Part shown: positions 8,673-14,063 of the stretch, in pieces
Numbering within the stretch: position 1 is the first letter of the stretch
Layout of the letters: each line of letters starts with the position of its first letter
Source of the DNA: Chloromonas sp. AAM2
Taxonomy: Eukaryota > Chlorophyta > Chlorophyceae > Chlamydomonadales > Chlamydomonadaceae
Assembly (NCBI GenBank): GCA_004335635.1
Contig: QAXH01004529.1
Coordinates: 1 to 14,063, forward strand
DNA: 14,063 nt
Reading direction: 5' to 3'
Made by a program: the position numbers and the translations under genes
Notes under the pieces: model-generated
Told to the model about the DNA's origin: nothing
The model's database searches: none
Seen by the model: only the letters and a program-made list of their open reading frames with translations

Positions 8673-11600
8673 ATGGCCGCCTCGGCTCTATGGGCGAGCC
8701 AGGACATTCAGCTGTGGCGCGCATGGCATGCACGTCACTCTGAGGCAGTGGCAGCCAAGCAGGGAGGGGGTGCTCACAGCAAAACGTCCACCAAGAACAG
8801 GAATGGATTGGTTGATCTGCAGAGGTGGGCTTGTACGCCTTTTATATACTCTTCATGCAGCTGATCATGTTGTTGTTTGGACTGGCAAAGCATTGGACAC
8901 AGCTGGGACTGGAGAGTTGGAGGGGTGCCAACTGAGATTTTGAACATGTGTTGATTCAAACACCACGTAGATGGCCAAGCATGGTTAGTTGAAGGGGTCT
9001 CTCGATGTTCTTCACTCAGCTTATCATCTTCGTAATCAGCTTTGGGCTTGCAAGGACGTCGAACACAGCTGGACACGGGGGAGTTCGAGGGGTGCAAATT
9101 AATAACCTGAACAGATGGTGATTCATCCACCTCTGCATCACCAAATGGCGAAGCATGAGTGGGTTGGAAGGAACTTCTTGTACACCCACGTTTGGTCTTC
9201 CACGACCTGCATTGCCAGACCCATTAGTACAGAGGAAGCTGCAGCAAACCCTGTTGATTGACCACCTTCGTGCTGCACAGCCGGATAAACACTTCACATG
9301 CACCGCCCATTCCTTGGGCGGTGCACACGTTTTCAAATTGGTTTGTGTGTCCCATGTGTTGTATGGCCCCCATGTGGCCTCAGGTTCATTGACGTGGAGT
9401 TGCCAGCGGCTGTGGCCTCGCGCACGCCCCCGCACATCACCAAGGCAGAACTGGTCAAGCTGGTGAGCCAATGGACACCGGCATGCATATCCTGCCTTGT
9501 CCTGCCAGTGACACACCTGCCTTGGATCTAGAAGGTCATTGTGGGCCTCGCGCCGTGCGCTTGCCTCCAAGGCTTTGCAGAACAAGATGTGACGCAACTT
9601 GTCCAAGCATTCGCTTCTGTCGTGACAGCCTTGTACCCAACATCCAGTATGCACACATGTGCGTCTCTGGCTCGCAAAAGCTAGCAACCGAGTCATTGCA
9701 TGTAAGCACCTGACATGCACCTGACGTGTTTGCATGAACAACCTATCAAGCATAATGATGCTGCACGCCATTGATTTCCAAATCCGCGCTCTCGACAGGT
9801 GAACGCCTCTGACAGCCTGTTCCTGCATCCTGCTTACATGCACACATGGGCATTGCCAACAGCCAGCCACGCAGCACTTGAGTCTTTTCCCAAGTATCTT
9901 GCACCTGCTTATTGTACTTACCATGGCTTGCTGGCGTTCACGTTCAGGGCATGTGTGCTGTAATCTGTCTACCAGGCGCATCTGCCTCACTGCCCAGGTC
10001 GAGTGGAAGTTGGCCCGCGATAAGTGGCGGCCTCAGCTGCTCAAGTTCGCTGAGCAGCAGGAGGAGGAGCAGGTGGTGGTAACCAGCACACGCGCTCTGG
10101 CGGTGCTGCAGGGTGCATGCTGGGGCCCGCCGGTGCCACAGGAAACGTTTGATGACCTGGGCAAGGCTATCAAGGAGTTCACACAACTCAAGGTGAGGCC
10201 TGTACTGCCGCAGCTCACTCATGTTGTTGCACTATCACTGGGCATTTTCCTATCCGGCGTGTATGAAAGACAGTGGCGTTTGTGAAAGACAGTGTACCAT
10301 TTTTTGTCCGGTGTCCTAAGCATTTTGTGGGGGGAAAGTGTACAGATGCCTGTAAAGGCCATCGACAGAGCAACCCAGGTATGTGCTCAGGTACAACACT
10401 ATCGGATTGGCTGGTTTGCGGGGTGCCATGGGCTAGGTGTCCTGCCATGTAGTGATGCTGAAGAGGCAAGCAAGCTACATGAATAGTATATGGTTGTCAA
10501 GCGTCAATGGTTTGCACGTGGGCCTGAAGTCAGTCTAATTTTGAGGTAATCTCAGAAATTCAGTTCCTTTCCTTGCTCGTGCAATGCAATGTCCCGTTCC
10601 TAAAGCGAAGGTCAATGATCGGTTTCAGAGTGTGGCTACTGTGTGGTTGTGATCGCTTGATGTCCTGCAGGGTGTGGGTCCCGCCACCGCCTCCGCCCTG
10701 TTCTCTGCCCTCTGCCCGGAGGGCGCTGCCGCCTACATGTCGCCTGAGGGCCTGGCAGCCACGGGCGGCAAGGCAGACACATACACCCTGCCCGCGTACC
10801 TGGCAATGCTCAGGGCCATGCATGGCAAGGCGGAGGTGCTGCGGCGGGCGGCAGAGCAGGGTGCGTAGTCCATGTCGGAGGTATGATGGGGGGGGAGCAC
10901 CGCAATCTATCATTGTTTCTCAAATGATACTTTGTTTTTGGTGATGTTGTGTTTTTATTATTAGTGATATCACCATTCATGTGGGGAGGTCGGTGCTTGG
11001 GCTGCTGCCACACTCCAGGCTTGAGGCTGTGATGACAATTGACTGGAAGGTGCATCATGCCCTGCCACAGCAAATGCGTCAGGAAGGTAAGCTGCGCGCT
11101 GCTGAAATGTTACAGGTGTCACTCCGAAGGGTGCACATGGTTGTTTTTGAATGTGGTGTTTACTTCTTGTGGGATTAGGCTGGAGGCGTATGAACAATGG
11201 ACTTTGAGGCAAGCTGAATGTCCCAACACCATAACCTGTGCGATGCCTGTTGAATTTCTTCAGTTGTCCTTCCAGACGTGAACCCACGAGCATGTGCGTG
11301 CCCCTGCGTCCTGCAGCCTGCCTGCCTGAGGCTGACAGGCGTGACTTGTGCAGCGCTAGGGGTGTGGAGCGATGTCTGCAGGCAGCACAGCAGTTCCAAG
11401 GCGTGCTGCCAGCCCCAGGGCCACAGGTGATGACGGGGTTTGGACTTTTCAACAGCAGTCCTTTGCAATGCAAGTATGATGATGTTGTGCATGGATGCCA
11501 TCTTTAATTATGCCATCTTCTGTTCAGCTGTATGGACGATACAGATGTACAATACAGACGCTCCCTCACTCTCACTCACTCACTCACTCACTCACAGGCA

Positions 11601-11807
11601 CCACTAGCGGCCCCTGCTGAGACAGCAGCAGATGCAGTGGATGATGATGATGATGAAGATAGTGATGAGAAGGTGGATTCAGATAACAAAGTGAAGGGAG
11701 CCAAGCCGGGCCAGAAGCGCAAGGCCACATCGGTTGGTTCGGCTAGTCAAGCAGAGAAATCTGGGCAATCCCAACCTAAGAAGGCAGGCACAAAAACCAA
11801 ATCTTGA
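8673..11807 (+). CDS. Helix-hairpin-helix protein with acidic/basic C-terminal tail
   Basis: Exons are 8673-8824, 9384-9462, 9998-10192, 10671-10860, 11317-11426 and 11598-11807 (stop TGA). All are GT-AG with matching phases, giving 311 aa. The chosen ATG has a strong context (GCAGCCATGGCC); an in-frame ATG at 8583 would add 30 residues. From general recall it resembles an uncharacterised eukaryotic family found in fungi: an N-terminal helical part (ALWASQDIQLWRAW), then FIDVELPAAVASRTPPHIT, ELVKLVEWKLARDKWRPQLL (about 72-92), and a helix-hairpin-helix LKGVGPATASALFSAL (141-156) like that of HhH-GPD DNA glycosylases. No catalytic Lys/Asp arrangement of active glycosylases is evident. Residues 257-265 are an Asp/Glu run, followed by a Lys-rich, Ser-rich tail with QKRK (281-284), fitting a nuclear protein. 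Exon 5 is the least certain, chosen because it alone restores phase and gives ARGVERCLQAAQQF. The function is unknown; DNA binding is inferred. Confidence 0.82.
8845..9172 (+). repeat. Diverged ~160-bp tandem duplication in HhH-gene intron 1
   Basis: Copies are roughly 8845-9005 and 9008-9172. Shared blocks in the same order include CACAGCTGG, GAGGGGTGC, a TGATTCA block, CACCA/CACCAAATGG, CAAGCATG/GAAGCATG and TTGAAGG/TTGGAAGG. The copies have diverged by many substitutions and small indels. They fill much of the 559-nt intron 8825-9383. Confidence 0.65.
9299..9325. repeat. 11-bp perfect hairpin in intron 1 of the HhH gene
   Basis: TGCACCGCCCA (9299-9309), a 5-nt loop TTCCT, then TGGGCGGTGCA (9315-9325). 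It is GC-rich and strong, 58 nt upstream of the 3' splice site. Confidence 0.8.
10263..10293. repeat. Short direct repeat TGAAAGACAGTG in HhH-gene intron 3
   Basis: The 12-mer TGAAAGACAGTG occurs twice, about 19 bp apart, within the intron 10193-10670. Confidence 0.6.
11565..11597 (+). repeat. CTCA microsatellite abutting a 3' splice site
   Basis: Roughly eight CTCA units run directly into the acceptor CTCACAG of the last exon of the HhH-protein gene, so the repeat supplies the pyrimidine-rich tract. Confidence 0.85.
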
Positions 11808-11897
11808 CCAGGTTATGTACCGTGCTGCCCACGAATGGATGGATGGTAATTTGACTACTGTTGTTCCTTGGATCTGGGAATAATCAGTCCTGTGGGA

Positions 11898-11914
11898 CGC
11901 ACGTGGGACGTGCG
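11898..11914. repeat. 7-bp hairpin in the 3' UTR of the HhH gene
   Basis: CGCACGT, loop GGG, then ACGTGCG, about 90 nt after the stop. It may fold in the mRNA; nothing ties it to a known element. Confidence 0.5.
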
Positions 11915-12025
11915 CAGCTGGGGAGTCACAGGCTTGACTGTATATGTACAATGAGGGTTGACGCATGTGTTGTTATTTGACTGATGCATGTTGAAGACCA
12001 AACGTCGTGTCCATTGTTACGGCTC

Positions 12026-12030
12026 TGTAA
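12026..12030 (+). terminator. Candidate poly(A) signal TGTAA (HhH gene)
   Basis: First TGTAA after the stop at 11807, giving a 3' UTR of about 230 nt. Use is inferred from the algal signal, not shown. Confidence 0.5.
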
Positions 12031-12404
12031 ACCCACTCTCCGGAAGGCGGGTTGAGAGGGAACACCCGGTGCTTGCCCGGGCAGCCTGACATGCCTGACC
12101 GCAGCGCATCGGAGTACAGCAATCGACGAGCCTGAGCGGGTTTTCTTAGATGAGGCGTGAGTGCATGAAAAGCCAGTGACCCTTGGCCGCTGAAATGGGA
12201 CCACAGTGTATTGCAAGTGGGCAAGTCCCTGGAACAGCAGCGTGAGCAACGTTTGCACCGCCATACACTGCTCTTGCGCATCCCTGAACTGGCTCACCAG
12301 ATCAGACTCTGCCCACAGAACAAACAACAGCAGGCTAGTGAGGTGGTGCAGAGCACCGGCGCAATCATGGTGCACTGAGGGACGGCACTCATCACTTTGT
12401 GGAT

Positions 12405-12482
12405 GCACGTCCCTTTCAGTCGTGGGATCCTGCACGTCCCTTTCAGTCGTGGGATCCTGCACGTCCCTGTCAGTCGTGGGAT
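12405..12482. repeat. 27-bp minisatellite, three copies
   Basis: Units at 12405-12431, 12432-12458 and 12459-12482 (last one cut short). Each begins GCACGTCCCT and continues CAGTCGTGGGAT. The first two are identical and the third has a T-to-G change and a diverged end. The 27-bp period keeps reading frame on both strands. Confidence 0.9.
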
Positions 12483-12519
12483 ACCATGCGATAGGCAGGT
12501 GAAAACCGTCCAGCATTGT

Positions 12520-12562
12520 TTACAAGGAGGGAGTGCACACCAGGCAGCACGCCCAACGCAAA
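12520..12562 (-). repeat. 43-bp dispersed repeat, copy B, containing minus-strand TGTAA
   Basis: Begins TTACAAGGAGGGAGTGCACA on the plus strand, partner of 3381-3423. Its TGTAA (minus, 12524-12520) is the first one downstream of the NEMF-like stop codon, about 450 nt away, so it may be that gene's poly(A) signal. Confidence 0.75.
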
Positions 12563-12973
12563 TATGAATCATGTGCGCAAATTGTCAAAGTTCCCCAGAG
12601 AGTCTAGGTAAGTCTATTCCGTACGTACCCATTTCATTCAGGAAATGCAGTTTGCAAGTGGGAACAACACGTTAACGCTAACCCTTGTTAACGACAACCC
12701 TCTCAATGAAACCAATTCAACATGTGTGGCTTTGGCCAGAGTACTCGTTCAAGGCAGAGACATGTGCATTTGACGTGAGATAGACTGCAAATGGCAGCAA
12801 TGACCGTCATAGCTAAGCACACAAATCAGATTTGAAAGGCCTGGTCGTCATGAATATTAACGCAACAGCAGGCAGCCAGGGGATCGTTGTGCTGAGCTGG
12901 CTGGCTGGAGCCATCAAAAGCTCCTGTTCGCAATTTGGTGACCGTGGCGTACGAAAAACTTTCGAATTCTTTC

Positions 12974-13946
12974 CTAGCTCTTCTTAGCCGCAGCCTTAGC
13001 AGCGCTCTTCTTCTGTGCCTTCATCTGCGTCTGCTTGGCGGCCAGCCCGGGCATGGAGACCTTGACAGTCCCCACCTGCAGGCAGCACGTGCACACACGA
13101 TCAGACAGGTGATCGGCCCAAAACACATGACATGTGCAGTCACACCTGTTTCATACGAGCACAATGAATCAAATCGGAAGCAACTGATCACAATGAACGC
13201 CCGTTGACGCCCTACACACCCTCTAACTAATTGCATGGTGACCATTTGCAAGATGTGATGGTCCATGTCTCCGGTTCATCCTCAAGCTCCTCATCCTGCT
13301 GACCAATCTGCGGTTTCCATGAGTGACCAACGCAGCTTCGCCTGTAGTCCCCGACAAAAAGACCCACCATTGCATTGATCATGTCCATATCCGGCACTGC
13401 CTGAATGAGCTCCTTCTCAATAGGAGTGGCATCTGTGGCCCTTGACAGCAGCTCCTGCGCCTGACGGGCAGCCTTACCCTTCTTGACGGTGCCTGAAGAG
13501 GTTAGGAATGTGAATGAGAATCTGTACGAAAGTAGATGTTTAAGTTTTCACATTTGGGAAGGACATGAGAAGTGAACCGCCCTGACCTGCCCTGAGCAAG
13601 AAGAAAGAAGACAGGCAGGAAGAACATGGATGCTACAAGGCATAGCTGGTGCCGTTCACAGCCTGCTTTCCTAAGCAGTGGCTCACATGAGCGGCCCCGC
13701 ATGAACGTGTGAATGAGAGCTGCAGCAGGCACATGGCAAGTCTTTCCACAGCGTCCAGGTCAAGCAGACTTGTCAAGTAGGGGATCAACTGTTCAGTAGA
13801 AGTAAGAAGGCTGGGTGGAATGCCGCACCTGGCGTAAGCTTGACTTTGAACTTGAAGGACTGCAGGGTCGTGTAGGGCCCACACACAGGCACTGCAAACA
13901 ACACCGTGTCCTCGGGCCGGGGGCAGCCTGTGAGGGAGTCAAGAAC
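12974..13946 (-). CDS. NEMF: NEMF/Rqc2 (Tae2, NFACT family), C-terminal part
   Basis: Exons, in order of transcription, are 13946-13829, 13492-13368 and 13075-12974 (stop TAG at 12976-12974). Phases agree and give the last 114 residues; the rest of the gene lies right of the window. The visible part is the NFACT-C region: a stretch with [18 protein letters not shown], then [12 protein letters not shown] joined to [15 protein letters not shown], then [12 protein letters not shown], then [18 protein letters not shown], ending in a Lys/Ala-rich tail ([12 protein letters not shown]). NEMF/Rqc2 binds 60S subunits blocked with peptidyl-tRNA, recruits the Listerin/Ltn1 ubiquitin ligase and adds C-terminal CAT tails; the N-terminal NFACT-N and coiled-coil parts that do this are not visible here. 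The order GKAA, EKEL, VKVS near the end is characteristic, so the family call is firm. The first TGTAA downstream on this strand is at 12524-12520. Confidence 0.88.
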
Positions 13947-13973
13947 CTGCACAACAAACGCATCATTCCATCG

Positions 13974-14063
13974 TTATCATCGTGCAGGTTATCATCGTGC
14001 AGGTATCGAGTGCAGGTATCGAGTGCAGGTATCGAGTGCAGGTATCGAGTGCAGGTATCGAGT
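13974..14063. repeat. 15-bp and 13-bp tandem arrays at the right edge
   Basis: Two copies of TTATCATCGTGCAGG (13974-14003) run into at least 4.6 copies of TATCGAGTGCAGG (14004-14063), which continue past the window. The array lies in the NEMF intron upstream (on the minus strand) of the exon at 13946. The two unit types share GTGCAGG, so one probably arose from the other. Confidence 0.9.

Larger units (their letters stand above)
11808..12973. other. Convergent intergenic region with minisatellite
   Basis: It lies between the stop of the HhH-protein gene (plus) and that of the NEMF-like gene (minus) and should hold both 3' UTRs. Contents: a small hairpin (11898-11914), TGTAA at 12026-12030 for the plus gene, a three-copy 27-bp repeat (12405-12482), and the 43-bp dispersed repeat at 12520-12562 with minus-strand TGTAA. 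A 196-codon frame is open on the minus strand (12516-11926), but no domain is recognisable in it. Confidence 0.6.

Noticed and set aside
8446..8943. 165-codon plus-strand open frame
   Set aside because: It overlaps the first exon of the HhH-protein gene in another frame and shows no family motif.
9016..9990. Longest open frame in the window, 324 codons on the minus strand
   Set aside because: It is antisense to introns and an exon of the HhH-protein gene. It is very rich in Cys, His, Arg and Trp with no recognisable domain, and it spans the diverged intron duplication.
11028..11105. Possible C/D-box snoRNA in HhH intron 4 (GTGATGA at 11028, CTGA at 11102)
   Set aside because: The size fits, but flanking bases do not pair, and both motifs are short enough to occur by chance.
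11017..11210. Alternative exons in HhH intron 4 (after CTCCAG at 11017 or GATTAG at 11178)
   Set aside because: Both need a phase-2 upstream exon through a weak GTAGTC donor. Their frames do not lead in phase into the well-supported RGVERCLQAAQQF segment. The exon at 11317-11426 fits phase without them. The two stretches resemble each other weakly, perhaps another duplication.
1..14063. tRNA, rRNA, CRISPR array, retrotransposon or transposase coding region
   Set aside because: No conserved tRNA arms, rRNA core sequences, regularly spaced array of unique spacers, or reverse transcriptase/transposase motifs were seen on either strand.

Overview
The window looks like nuclear DNA of a green alga (Chlorophyta, perhaps a trebouxiophyte such as a Coccomyxa relative; the species cannot be fixed by eye). 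The evidence is moderate-GC DNA, genes cut into many short exons by GT-AG introns of about 120-560 nt, TGTAA motifs downstream of several stop codons (the usual green-algal poly(A) signal), and a chloroplast outer-envelope protein. There are no bacterial operons, rRNA, tRNA, CRISPR array or mobile-element coding region that I can recognise. Every long protein had to be assembled from exons, and exon phases agree across every junction I propose.

Layout. (1) 387-2423, plus strand: the last five exons of an OEP80/Toc75-V type Omp85 beta-barrel gene, whose 5' part lies outside the window. (2) 2424-4013: convergent intergenic DNA with dispersed repeats. (3) 5021-4014, minus strand: a complete four-exon gene for a 198-residue protein with a probable organelle-targeting N-terminus and an mS38/Cox24-like basic C-terminus. 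(4) 5022-5444: a short divergent promoter region. (5) 5445-7822, plus strand: a complete seven-exon Rab GTPase (207 aa) ending in a CC prenylation motif. (6) 7823-8672: 3' flank and promoter region. (7) 8673-11807, plus strand: a complete six-exon gene for a 311-aa helix-hairpin-helix protein with an acidic then basic tail. (8) 11808-12973: convergent intergenic DNA with a 27-bp minisatellite. (9) 13946-12974, minus strand: the last three coding exons of a NEMF/Rqc2 (ribosome quality control) gene, which continues past the right edge. A 13-bp tandem array fills its upstream intron.

The genes are unrelated housekeeping genes: plastid outer-membrane biogenesis, probable mitochondrial ribosome, vesicle traffic, a DNA-binding-like nuclear protein, and stalled-ribosome rescue. 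I found no evidence of a new multi-gene system. The most interesting points are a Rab with Ala in place of the catalytic Gln, local duplications in most introns (two of which copy a splice junction), a dispersed repeat carrying a TGTAA signal 3' of both minus-strand genes, and the little-studied HhH protein family.
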